DNA of 64,000 nucleotides from Symsagittifera roscoffensis (Eukaryota; Xenacoelomorpha; Acoela; Convolutidae). The DNA lies in the NCBI RefSeq assembly GCF_963678635.1, contig NC_087069.1:26276303-26340302 (forward strand), read 5' to 3'. Made by a program: the position numbers and the translations under genes. This document shows, piece by piece, positions 43,747 to 54,827 of this stretch; within the stretch, counting starts at the first letter, position 1; the number at the start of each line of letters is the position of its first letter. The notes beneath the pieces are model-generated. The model was not told the DNA's origin. It did not search any database and worked only from the letters and a program-made list of their open reading frames with translations.

Positions 43747-46700
43747 CTGAAATTTGGACCTTTTTTGGAGACAACGTAGAACTTGAGATAACTTGTTTTA
43801 CTGAAACTAGTTTTTTCGCATTTTGTATTTTATAAACTTGGGTATAAAAAATAGACCTCATCGTAACAGAGTAAAGCCCTGAATATTCCGACTACCCCTT
43901 CAATGTCTTTGGAGTCATTTCCAGTTGAAACATTGATGATTGTTCAAAAAAGGAAAAAAACTGATTTTTTTTGTTTTTTTTAATCATCCACCTGTACGAT
44001 ACCTGTACGCAGATTAGATCCTTCGATATGGTTAATATAAACATCTCTATGTGTTTTTCTACATTAACTACGATTTTTGAAATTCTCGCCAAAATAAGAT
44101 CGAACTCAAAACCAGTTTGAAATTTTTCGAAAAATTCGATAATTGGCACGATTTTGAAGTTGTGAATTGGGTACCAAAAATCCGGCGTCAAAATAAGCAT
44201 TTTTAGATTGTTTCACTGCATTAGGTTGTTCGACTCGTTGCTGGAAAAGCATTTTGCCAGTTTTTTTTCCATTAATTTTGGCGGTGAACTGGGGGAGGGG
44301 ATAAACGGGGGGCAGTAGAGGCGGATGCCGCACATTGGGGGTGTGGAAAGGGGGAGGGGGGTATACACGGTTATGATCATGTTTCATATTTGGGTCCTAG
44401 TTTTTAGTTTTGCAGAACGCTGCAAGAAAATGGAATAAACATTTCACATTTACAAAAATTAATTAAATCGTTTTCATGGATTTTATGGACAAAAAACAAT
44501 TGATTATTTTGATACCAAAAATGGATTATATTCGAGTATATGGGTTGTGGTAGATTTTTGAACAATGAATAAAATTAATTAAATAAAATCCCTTAAAAGA
44601 CTTTTCTCACAGTTAAATTGGTCATGACAATTGATTATATTTTTCATTTTTTTTTGCCAATATAATCCATTCAAATCGATAGCTTCTCACGAAACTCTAG
44701 AGCGTTGTGCAAATAGAAATAAATCCAAAAATATAACTTTTCAGACACGGATTATATCTCAAAATCGGTTAAAACTTTCATTTTATAATTGAGCTTAACT
44801 GTTTTTCGACAATGTTTTACATTATATTGTAAAAAATTGGGACCGGCAAAATTAACTAAGATTTGAATAACATCTTCAAAATTTCAAAAAAGGTAAAAAT
44901 AGCAAAAACCTATTGCTTGCAAACAGCAATTGATCCCGAAGCTAAATTTTTTGATAGAGTTCCAAAATTTCAAGCTTTCATTCAACCAACCTTTTTTATT
45001 TGAAGTTGTTAAAAACGTTTTATATAACATCGCAAAAAATTGGACATAGATGACATAGAAATTTAAATAAAGAACAAAAATTAATTAAATAAACTTGCAA
45101 ATTACTTAATTTTTGACACAAATTTTATGTCTCAACTTGAACGTCGCCTGAAACTTGGACTCAATAGTTTTTTGTTTTATGAATTAAATATATTTTTTTG
45201 CAATTATCTACCAAAGATTAAATAAAAATCAAAACCAAATAATCTACAAAAAATTAGACGATCTTGAGACATAAATTTTCTATGAAACATTAGCTCTTGC
45301 ATGCAAAACGTATTGTTTTTTTTTAACCAAACTGTTGACAATATCTCTACAACGGGGGCCTTGATTGGTCCAAAAACATTTTTTTTTTGAGATTGAATAG
45401 ATCTTTCAATACAGTAACAGTTTTGACGTCGAGATGTTTTTTAAATTGACTTGCCAAGTCCATCAACTTTAGATGTCTCTGAAAAGTCTTGAAGAACCTT
45501 GGTTAAACCTTGGCTGTTTTGGCAAGTTCTTGCCAAAGAATCTTGGAAGTTATCAAAGATTATTCAAGAAAATGCAAAGAATATTGCAGAAAAAAAAACA
45601 AAGATAGCTAAGATTTTTCAAAAGATTTTTGACGATTTGCAAGGAAGATGGGTGATTTTCCCTTCAGGATTTTCCAAGATTTCAACGAAGTTTTCGGCCT
45701 TTTTATTAAAAATAAATCTAAAATTTTCTGAAAAAATTTCAAAAAATTCTTCAGAACTCTCGGTTTTAAAACTCAGTGGTAAAAATTAGACTAATTATGA
45801 TTATAAAAAAAGTCAAATGAAACTATAAAATGAAATTGCGCAATGAAATTCTAAACTATCAAAGAATTTGTGCGCATAACTAATAAACATCAAAATAAAA
45901 ATCAGAATAAAAACATTCAAAGTTTTCTGATGATTATCAGACTTGAAGCAATTTTAGGCAAACAGGTACAGATAAAGTAATTTATGTCACCAAAATAAGT
46001 GCCTATGAATTAAAAAAAATGAACTTCACGACCAGCCTTTTTTCAAGAAAAAATCTCTTTTTCTAAAACTTTTTTGTCTATTTCAACAAGTTTGCAGATT
46101 AGCTTTTGACCACTGACTACTTTTATGAGCTTCTTAACTAACTTATTCTTTTTGTTTTCTCAAAACAAATTGTTTTTCATTCTATGGGAATTGTATGACT
46201 AGAATTTTTTCAAAAAAAATATTTTTTAAAATTTTTTTGTCAGTTTCAATAACTTTGGAGATTAACATATGACAGCTGACTAGTTTTATAAGCTTTATGC
46301 CTAATTTAACTTCTTTGTTTTTCTCAATAAAATTTTTTTGTTTTAAGAAACTGCTAGTCATGCAGTTCCCATAGTGTGTGAATTATATGACTAGCATTTT
46401 TCATTTTTTCATAGAGAAATTGTATAGAACTGTATGACTAGCATTTTGGTCTATGGCGGTCAACCCGGGGATTTGATAACGATTTGATGACGATTTAATA
46501 ACCAATTTGATAACGATGTCTTTTATTCCGATTTGATAACGCTTCCGATTTGATAACGATTTGATAACTGTTCCAATTTGATAGCGATTTGATAACCCTA
46601 TTTGATTCCGATTTGACAACGATTTGATAACGCTTGCGATTTGATAGCAAAAAGTCTACATTCCGATTTGATAACGAACTTTTTCTTTGATATCTTTAAA

Positions 46701-47773
46701 GATCTTGAGAAACATTACGAGGCAAAACTGTGCATTTTGTGCATTTTAAGCGGATTCCGCAACAAGGACGCTCCCTTTGATCTTTTTTTTTCTTTACTTT
46801 TCTTTGATCGTTCCGACAAAATTTTCACATGTTTAAAGATTTGTCTCTGGAATCCAGGAACAAACAGACACAAAATTGTGCGCCTGTCCAGTGCACAGTT
46901 TGGCCTCGTAATGAATCTTCGAAAAATTTTGAAGAATCTTGAAGATCTTTTCAAGATTGCACGAAAAATCAGATTCCTCTGTTGAGCTGATGGAGCGATC
47001 GTACATGTTTCTGAGGTCGTATTCATGTAGTTTGTTACCTTGGAGAAAACCGGAACTATTTAAACTTTTCTTCTTTGCTACTTTTGATAATCTTCAAGAA
47101 TCTTCAAGAGCTTGGCAAGATTTTCAAGATGACTAGACCTGGGGTAATTCAGATTTGATGACCAAAAAAGGTGTTTTCAAAAATTTGACATAAACTATTT
47201 AGTTTCTAACAATAATATGCAACGTCTTATCTTTTTAGAAAAAACTCCGACTTTGACATTCGAACAATGCTAAAATTGCAACCGAATTTTCAAAAATGAA
47301 TTTGAATTGACAAATTTAGGAAAATAAACGATGAGCATTTCAGAGACGTCAATTTTTTTAAATAGAAACTCAAGCCCACAACCTCGTATCAATTTTCATT
47401 CAACAACGTTCTACTATGCATCTTTTAGAAGACAAAAACATTAAAAACACCGGCAAAAGGAGAGCGAAAAGTTCAAAGAACTATTTTGATTTAGTTTTAT
47501 CTTGAAGTTCAAGTTTACCCAAGTAATTTAGAACGTTGTTTGATGAGTTTTCTAAAAACTAATCGATAAGTAAAATTACTAGCAAAAATTGGAACCTGCA
47601 CAGCTATCTGCCAATTTTGAGCAAAGTTAGCACGCATATTTGACGTTTCAGACATACTTGAAACAGATTTCTGCCTGAAAAAGTATTTTTGCCGCAAATC
47701 TTACAAAATTAGATCAATTGCTCTTTTACTATTTATTTTGTTTTACTGAACTCATTCTAATTCCTTATATTAC
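43747..47773 (-). other. ZP gene intron 2 (4 kb)
   Basis: AT-rich intron. It includes G-rich patches at about 44,290-44,360, short AAGATCTTGAAGA-type self-complementary stretches at 45,490-45,640 and 46,920-47,130, and the 12-bp tandem array at 46,463-46,670. No exon with matching phase was seen. Confidence 0.55.
46463..46670. repeat. Tandem array of GATTTGATAACG (about 12-bp unit)
   Basis: Variants of GATTTGATAACG are repeated about 15 times with small spacers (for example TTCCGATTTGATAACG). The minus-strand frame repeats SNRYQIG and is only a by-product. Confidence 0.85.
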
Positions 47774-47884
47774 CCGAGTGTATCTGTTGGATGGTTCCAC
47801 AATCATTGAAGTCGAACTCGAGGAGGAATCCGTCTGTCGTGTTCACCAACTGACACCGCCCATCGCTCAACACTAATTCCTCTT
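47774..47884 (-). CDS. ZP-domain membrane protein, exon 2 (ZP-N)
   Basis: The acceptor is TGTTCAG and the donor CTCGG/GTAATA. It has phase 1 at both ends. It encodes EELVLSDGRCQLVNTTDGFL, then LEFDFNDCGTIQQIHS. The L-DG-C and F-DCGT motifs are classic ZP-N residues with two conserved cysteines. NTT is a potential N-glycosylation site. Confidence 0.92.
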
Positions 47885-49626
47885 CTGAACACAAATTGAA
47901 TATAAAAGTCATTCAAAATTCATATCTGAAATCTTAAATATCAATTTCTTTTTTAAAGCGAAGTCAAAAAGCCTAAAAATGAATAAAATTATTTAATTTA
48001 TTTAGTTTTCCTTTGCAACAGAACGTTGGTCAAGCTGGCATGCACCTCCCTAAAGCAAACCCAGAATTCAAATGAAGTTTTTTGATTTCTTGCAAACAGT
48101 TTCTGGAGGTTTCCAGAACTCGGGTAAGTTGTACAATATAGGTGGAGAATTTGACCTTTCTCCTTCCTATACGATTTTTGACTGTAGGTGTGATTGTGCA
48201 ACTATTGCATGGGTTGTGATGGTCTTAAACAATTATTTTAAATTTGACATATCGACGACGATATAAGAAACTTTTTTAGGTGTAATGGCTGGCTAGCACC
48301 TGCCCATACCTAGTGCATATTCTTACTCAGATCTGAAATAATGTTTTCAGATCTGAAATTTTGTTCAACATGCTTATTTTAGATTTCAAATTATCAATAA
48401 TTCTGACACAATTTTAGCTGTTTTTTTGGTAGTTTTGTACTTGATTGATTCTGATAGCTGTTAACACGTAATCAGCAAAATCTTTCATTGGAGACTGCTG
48501 AAATATGTTTTCCTAGATCCGAGATAAACTTCGCAAAACGCATGCGTAGCGAGTGTAAATAGAAAGCTTGATAGGCCTTTTAACAGTTTTTGAAGCCTTT
48601 TCAAAGCAATTGAACAAAAAATTTAGTTTAGAAAAAAAATGCGTAAGCCGCTAAGAAATCTGAAAATAGCTGAGTTTTGTAAAAACCGCAAAAAAACTCA
48701 GCTGTTTTCTAGAAATGCATACATTTTAGTGTAAGAAATGGTTTCTCAATTTTAATTGCAGATTTGACTTTTTCAGGGTTATTCCAAGTCTGAAAATTTA
48801 TTTTCAGATCTAAATTTTAGACGACAGATTCAACTTATGTGAGCAAAAAAAAACTTTATTTTTTGTAGAGAATTTACTAGGTACTGGGCCGCACCAGCGG
48901 ATTTATGCCCCCGCTCCTCAAGGATTCTACCCTCTGCCGACCCATTGGGTCCCCATTTTGTACTATATTGAGATATTCAGTTTTGACTGGGGACCCTAAA
49001 ATTTTTCTAAAGGAGCCTTTGGTGCCAAAATTAACTAATTTTGCGGGGAAGCGCGCGCAGAAAAAACGCAATTTTTTGGTCCAAACTTTCCAAAAAGTGC
49101 GTAAAAACGCCCTTTTTGAACTGTTTTTTTTTTTAAATATTTTTGTCTGCGGCGCAGAAAATATGGCCTAAACAGTGCTTGGGGAGATCTCAGACAATCA
49201 ATTTAGTCAACCTAACAAAAAAAAGTCGACAATATATCCGAATATTTTTTGAAAATGACTAATTTCTTGAGCATTGCGACCGAGATACAATATTTTCAGA
49301 CTTCATGCGCGACTTAAAGCCCTGTCTAGATTTTGGATTTCCTGTTGTGGAATTAACATTGGCGCGACCGACAAAGTCAAAAAAATTAGTAGCGGATCTC
49401 GACCCGGGCCCAAATGCACTCATTTTGGAATTTTGAGTAAGAAAAGGAAGATTTAACCATATGGTTGCTTTAGTTCTGAGATATTTTATGCTGGGTTATT
49501 GACTTCACCTGCTTAGTTTGGCATATATGAATATGTAATTTGTCTTCAAATTTTCTATTGTTTTATGATAAATTGTTAATTAGATCGGGTAAAATTCTCT
49601 CGGATGAACTTTTCGGTCGTTTGCAC
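47885..49626 (-). other. ZP gene intron 1 in this window
   Basis: AT-rich intron holding one hAT-like MITE copy (48,892-49,268). Nothing else was recognised. Confidence 0.55.
48892..49268 (+). mobile_element. hAT-like MITE family, copy 5
   Basis: It begins CACCAGCGGATTTATGCCCC. It shares long blocks with copy 1, including TTTGTACTATATTGAGATAT, CGCAATTTTTTGGTC and GGAGATCTCAGACAATCAA. The right end is diverged. Confidence 0.65.
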
Positions 49627-49810
49627 CTGCGATTGAGTGGTGCACAAATATAGACATGTTGGTGTCACTGCAGTTCACTCTGATCTGGCTGCCCTGCTGG
49701 CAGAATGCGCCAGTGAAGCCAGTGGGACAGTGGCATGTGATCCCTTCATTAAGTTGTTGACACACTCCCCCGTTCTCACAGGTTTTGTTGTCACACACCA
49801 GGTGGGGAAT
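49627..49810 (-). CDS. ZP-domain membrane protein, EGF module and start of ZP-N
   Basis: The acceptor is AATTCTGTTCAG and the donor GCAG/GTGCAA (phase 1). The first 38 residues form an EGF-like module with six cysteines spaced C-x4-C-x5-C-x8-C-x-C-x8-C (CENGGVC, CHCPTGFTGAFC). IRVNCSDTNMSIFVHHSIA follows, the first ZP-N strand with the pattern V-C-dt-M-v. EGF plus ZP is a common pairing in extracellular matrix and cuticle proteins. Exons for the N terminus and signal peptide must lie further right, past the inserted retroelement. Confidence 0.9.
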
Positions 49811-50593
49811 CTGAACAGAATTAAGGGGAGATTTCATTCAAGAGTAGCAATCAATAGTGGACTAGACCCATGTGAACACTTCCACTACGCTTCATGCCCC
49901 TCCACCCGCATCGACAAAGTAAACTATCAAACTATCCCCCTCCCTAAACAAACAGAAGAAAGGGGCTCTTTCTCCTTGCCGCCCACCATGGGTGTCAATT
50001 TTATGGTGTAACGAGGAGTTTCACAAGCTTAAATAAGAAGACAAAATAGGGTTTGTCTTGGCCTATTTAGCCCGCATGCAAATTTTTGTATCAATCGAAC
50101 AAAAGGAACAAAAATAATTGCTTTTTAAATTTTGCAGGTGGGGGGGGGGGGTAATAGAGCCAAGAAATGTTATAAAATAATAACCGAGTCAGTAATTTCC
50201 CCCATATATCAGTTTTTTTGGGTAGGGGGGATTGTTCTCACAGTCTGAGGATTAAGGGAGGGGGATGGGGTGGCGTGGTCGAATTCCAAATGAATGACTG
50301 CAAATCGTCACACTAAAAAAAAACAATTCACTTTCAAGTGTTGCTCCACTGTAAGATATAAAAAATCTAAATAACTTGCCTAAAGTAATTTGGAACAATT
50401 TATGAGTCGGATTGAATCGCAGCTTGCGCTCTAATAGATCCAAATACCCCCATAATTTCTACAACAATTAATCAGAGGTAAAGTGTCATTTTAAACTTGT
50501 TTTTACGTCGCTACCAGGGCTAGGTCTTCTACCAGACCGACCTTTAACCAGACCACAATGCAATAATTCAAATAAGATAAATTTAAGGTGACT
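49811..50593. other. Intron or upstream sequence of the ZP gene, no exon seen
   Basis: The stretch contains a run of about 13 G at 50,142-50,155 and other G-rich patches. No frame with flanking splice sites and EGF/ZP-like content was found. Confidence 0.45.
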
Positions 50594-50990
50594 TCCCATA
50601 GGTCCCAATATTCATAGCACCCAAAATAAAAAATCAGTCGCATAAGTCCCAAAATTTATCTTCTTGAATTCTGATTGGTTGAAATTTGAGCCAACGAGTT
50701 TATGGATTGGTTGTTTACTGTTCAAGCAGCATAAACTCAAGCTGGAGAATAGTGAACGCCGCAGCCGCGCCAACGTGTTGCGAGCTTGCCACCAAAGGGT
50801 AGGACTCTATACGAAATTTAGGGCCGGTTATCGCCGCAAGGCGACGCGCGCGTAGCACGCCCACCGGCGACCTTAAACCGAGACTCAGCTTGTTTAGTCT
50901 TTTGAACAATTGAAAAGATTTGGGACTTATGCGACTGCTATTTTTTTTGGGACCTATGGGACTGATTTTTCATTTTGGGACCTATGAACA
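50594..50990. mobile_element. Palindromic MITE abutting the 3' LTR
   Basis: The left end (CATAGGTCCCAATATTCATA, then AAATCAGTCGCATAAGTCCC) is mirrored by the right end (GGGACTTATGCGACTG, then TTTTGGGACCTATGAAC). The interior is GC-rich. The LTR of copy 3 begins one or two bases after the MITE end, so the retroelement was inserted at or next to this MITE. Confidence 0.6.
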
Positions 50991-50991
50991 G

Positions 50992-51402
50992 TGAGTTAGG
51001 ACCGAGGTGGTTAACTCATAGAGTAATTTCGGATAGGGTACACCGTCTGCTCGTCACGCTATCTTATTTTCGGCCGGATAGATTCGTGCAACTTCTTAGT
51101 CTAATACCGATCCTAATCTTACTCTTATACTTGTCTAGTCTCAGGTTGTTTAACTAGTCTCTGCTAGGCTCAATAGATCTAGGGTATACTGGTTTATTGC
51201 GGCTGCTGAAGTACTCGGGAGAGTTCAACTAATTTCTAAGTTAAATTCAAATCTCTCTGGTGCTGAAATTACAAGTAATTTCAGCACTTACAAATAAGTG
51301 GTTTGTTAGTTAGATGGATCATGATTGGTTAATATTAAATACTTTACATTGGTAAAATATCTAATTTATCCAATCATAAAATGTAGTTTAGATCAGGTTC
51401 CA
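50992..51402 (-). repeat. 3' LTR of retroelement copy 3 (411 bp)
   Basis: TG...CA boundaries and near identity to 3629-4038. The possible target-site copy next to its outer end is AACAG (50,987-50,991). The partner is outside the window. The sequence just inside the LTR (GGATGGG on the minus strand) is a weak polypurine tract. Confidence 0.88.
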
Positions 51403-53018
51403 CCCATCCGGGTTTTACAGAGTTTTTTAGAATAGTTTTTCTGCAATTTGAAGGATGGATGATGGACGTTGGTATTTGGCGAACATCATATTTCTTTTCC
51501 GTTTTCTCTTGTTAGAGAAGTTCCAGGATGCTGGAATTAGGAACATCAAACGTTGTGTCTTCTTGCGACAACGACTGTGCTTTCGAAACAAACTCAAATC
51601 TGATTTCAGAATGGTTTGCTATGTCAGGTTTTTCTGTTTCATTGTTGAGAACTTCTTTGTGTTTGATCTTGTCTGGGAATGGCGTGGAGATTGTGCGTGG
51701 AGGGGATGCCTGGTTACTCGGATCTGTACGTATACTTGAACATCGAGGTGGTCATTGGTCTAGTTCAATGAAGTCCTTTTCTGCGAAGTCAAGTCGTACT
51801 CTAAATCCTTTGAGTTGTGATTGTGAGCGGCATATCGATTGTAGTTGGCCATTCTTTTTCGAGTGTAGTGGGGTCGTTTTGTCTTTGGATGTTCGTCCTT
51901 GGTGTTGTATGCTGATCCATATATTGCATAATGTAATTTACATTTTATAAAACTTTTATTAGTTTAATATTTTTTAATTATGATTTTGGTTAGTTGTTTT
52001 CACAAAAGCTTTTTGTTTTAGTTCAGTTATTTTGAAGAGTTACTCACCCTTGAGTAGCTCTTATTAAAAATAGGAGTGTGTGTCACAAAGCGTGGATGTA
52101 GCGCGGTGGGTTAGGCCGGCTATAGAGCATGCTCAGGACGTCCTCTTCTGGTGGGTTAGGCCAGGAGTGGGAGTATGATTGCATGCGGTGTTTGTGAGAG
52201 GTCCTGTTATGTGATAACGTTTTATGTTGGGTTTGTTGTGGTTTTTCTTAAGTTTTGTTGGTTGTGTCCTTTTTTCAAAAATCAAATTGTTTGTGGTATG
52301 GGTTTGTCTTTCGACTTTTTTGTGTTTTATTATTTCTTTCTTAGACTTTATAATAGTCTTCAAAAGAATAAATTATCCAGTTTTAAACTGGGTTAATCCG
52401 GTTTGGGTACCGTTGGTTTCCTTTTCTTAGTCATGCTGTTATTCTATGATTTGTGGTGTTTATTAAGCTGCGTTGGTTAGTGTTGTTTAGTATATAATTC
52501 CTTTCCAACCGGGTTAAAGGAAAGTTTGAAACGTGTTATCTTATGTTAGAGTTGTTGAGTGTGAAAGCTTGAAACTGAAATTCATTATTTTAAACAATTC
52601 TTCGTGGGCGAGCTGTGCGAATGTGGATAGAATTTTTGTGCAAATGAATGGAAATATCAAAAGGTTAGTACTGCATTTTCGTTTTATCAATTTACTACAT
52701 AGAAATTCAAATTTACTGCTAATTGTTGGGGAAAGTTAAGTTACAAATTTTCATCATTATTAGATTTACTGCATTTGGGAAAAAATGTATAAATTAAATT
52801 ACTGCATTGGTATTATATTTATTTAATCGTTTGGTGCAAAAAATTAATAGAGTTTTAAACAGTTTTTGAAGAAGTTTTCTATTTTTTATTTTTCTTTTGT
52901 GAATTTTTCAGATGATCGTTGGATGAAGGCTAAAATTCTAAAGAAGACATGGATAAAGAATGGTTAGTTTCTAATTCTTTTTTAATTAGTAATAATATGT
53001 ATAATTCATACTTACCTG
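51403..53018 (-). other. Region between ORF F and the 3' LTR
   Basis: 1.6 kb that is mostly non-coding by composition. On the minus strand 51,505-51,950 reads as a protein-like frame broken by a single TGA (pieces GFRVRLDFAEKDFIELDQ and STPFPDKIKHKEVL), possibly a decayed seventh ORF. The plus strand of the same stretch (51,528-51,950) is open for 140 codons and Cys-rich. The GGTGGGTTAGGCC motif is repeated at 52,107 and 52,151. Confidence 0.4.
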
Positions 53019-54827
53019 TTAGTCGTCGGGGAAGAAACCGTGGGGGAAGATGTCGTGGATGAGATCGGAAGATGTTAGTAATTTAGCTAAGATGCGGATC
53101 ATATTTTTAGTTTGAAGCAGTGGCCAAAGCAATTGAAGTGCTTTAATGGTGGTTAGTTCTTCAGTGCCAACTGCAAACTCATAAGGTGCGTTTTGGATTA
53201 GATTATATAATTTGTGATTGAATTTAGTGTTGTGGATGATTTCTAAAATGGGGATTTCTATAGGTTGAACAAATTCGTGTGGGATAAGGAAGGGTCGGGA
53301 TTCTTCTGCGTTGAAGGTCTTGGTGATGAGACAAAAAATATACATTTGGGTTATGGGATCATAATTTCGAAGAATACCATGAAGGTTAGTATCTTTAATG
53401 CAATATGTGAAGTTAAGAAAGAATGGTGAGGTGTATTTGGAATTGATGAATTGAAAACGGTGGTGTGGTTGTCTGGAGGGAGTGTCTTGGTCGAAGTGAT
53501 TTTGGATAAAACGATAATTTGTATATGTGTGAGTTTGTTTAGTGCGCAACATAATATCGTGTGAGCAGTGCAAATCTCTTTCATGTGGTGCAAGGAAATG
53601 AAAGGTTAGTGAAAATATTTGGAAGCGTTCTTTAAAACTTTCGTAGGCTTGCGTGTCTGTTAGTGCTTCTGAGATGATGTGGTCAAATTTGCGATCAAAG
53701 ATATTGAGTGTAAATACATATGGTGTTTTAATGAAAAAATTTTCTGTGATTTGTGGGTTAGCGAAGCGGTCATCGTCTAAGAATTGATCTTGGTTAGTTC
53801 TGATGATGTTATGATCGTAATATTCTAGCGTATATTCGTTAGCTCGGGGTGCAGTGTATGTTTTTAGTGATTTTTTATATCCGATGTAAGTAAATTGTCT
53901 AGGTGTTAGTGGTGTAGTGAGTCGATATAGCATGTCCTTATTTCGTTCTATATCGATGTGAGTGTTAGATAAAGGTAAGCAAAGGGGATTAGTAAAATGA
54001 TAATATGAGGTCCAAGGAAGGGTAGGCATTAAAACGTGTTCGTCTACAAAGCTACCTGTTTCGTTAGTGTCGTGAGGGGTGTTTAAGGTATATTGTGGAA
54101 ATGAGGGTAAGGTGATAGCTAAAAATTCTTTTGTGTTAGTGTGATTTGGATGATTTATATATTCACGGGCTGTTCCTGGTTTTGCTGGGAAAGGATGGTT
54201 GGGGAACTTTCTTTTAAAAGTGCGGTAAGCTCTAGTAGTGCTGAGTGAAGATTCAGTAGATGTGGATGATGGTGCTAATGATTCGGTATAAACTGAAGAG
54301 GGTGTAGGGGTAGGAGGGTTGGATGAATCTATTGTGGATGAAATTTGGTTTATGGTGGGGATGTCAAGGTGGTAGGGTTGTTGTTGTAGGGTAATAAAAT
54401 TATCTAATTCTGGGGAGATTTGGGGGGTGTCTGGAGAATTGGATGATCGGTCTGAATGAAGTGAAGAGTAGGTTGGGGTGACTTGGGAAGCATAAGAGGG
54501 TGTAGAATTGGTTGGGACAGGGTTATTTGGTAGTATTGGTTGAAAAGGGGGTTGGGAAAAAATTGAGGGATTGGTGTGAAAGTTATTGGATGGAGATGGT
54601 TCAGAGTCGGCAAATTCATCGGGGGTTTCAATATTCGGTTTATTGAGTTGTGAGATGGAGTATAAAACTGAGATTTGTGAATTAGTATCTGAATTCATGC
54701 CTGATGTTACATTATTGGTTGGGAAATCGGGTGGCGGGAAAGCAAAAAGTGGAATTATTGTAATTGGAGTGGTGAGGTTGGTTGGGTGGGAATTTGAACG
54801 GTGTAGGGATCCAAGTTGTCGGCTCAT
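53019..54827 (-). CDS. ORF F, unknown 602-aa protein after env
   Basis: This is an uninterrupted frame whose ATG overlaps the stop of ORF E by ATGA (54,824-54,827). Residues 1-200 are low-complexity and rich in Pro, Ser, Thr and Asn. A basic patch, TFKRKF, follows at about residue 207. From about residue 220 to the end the composition becomes that of a folded protein, with motifs such as LPWTSYYHFTNPLCLP, RQFTYIGYKKSLKTYTAPRA and FSLTFHFLAPHERDLHCSHD. No signal peptide or membrane segment is seen. I do not recognise the family. The long maintained frame next to mutated pol argues for a real product. The overlap suggests reinitiation after translation of ORF E. An accessory, matrix-like or regulatory role is only a guess. 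Confidence 0.7.
   Translation of the reverse strand: MSRQLGSLHRSNSHPTNLTTPITIIPLFAFPPPDFPTNNVTSGMNSDTNSQISVLYSISQLNKPNIETPDEFADSEPSPSNNFHTNPSIFSQPPFQPILPNNPVPTNSTPSYASQVTPTYSSLHSDRSSNSPDTPQISPELDNFITLQQQPYHLDIPTINQISSTIDSSNPPTPTPSSVYTESLAPSSTSTESSLSTTRAYRTFKRKFPNHPFPAKPGTAREYINHPNHTNTKEFLAITLPSFPQYTLNTPHDTNETGSFVDEHVLMPTLPWTSYYHFTNPLCLPLSNTHIDIERNKDMLYRLTTPLTPRQFTYIGYKKSLKTYTAPRANEYTLEYYDHNIIRTNQDQFLDDDRFANPQITENFFIKTPYVFTLNIFDRKFDHIISEALTDTQAYESFKERFQIFSLTFHFLAPHERDLHCSHDIMLRTKQTHTYTNYRFIQNHFDQDTPSRQPHHRFQFINSKYTSPFFLNFTYCIKDTNLHGILRNYDPITQMYIFCLITKTFNAEESRPFLIPHEFVQPIEIPILEIIHNTKFNHKLYNLIQNAPYEFAVGTEELTTIKALQLLWPLLQTKNMIRILAKLLTSSDLIHDIFPHGFFPDD

Noticed and set aside
46401..46619. Frame with repeated SNRYQIG
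   Set aside because: A by-product of the 12-bp tandem array inside an intron.
49637..50011. Plus-strand 124-codon frame
   Set aside because: Antisense to the EGF/ZP exon; openness follows from the codon pattern of the real exon.
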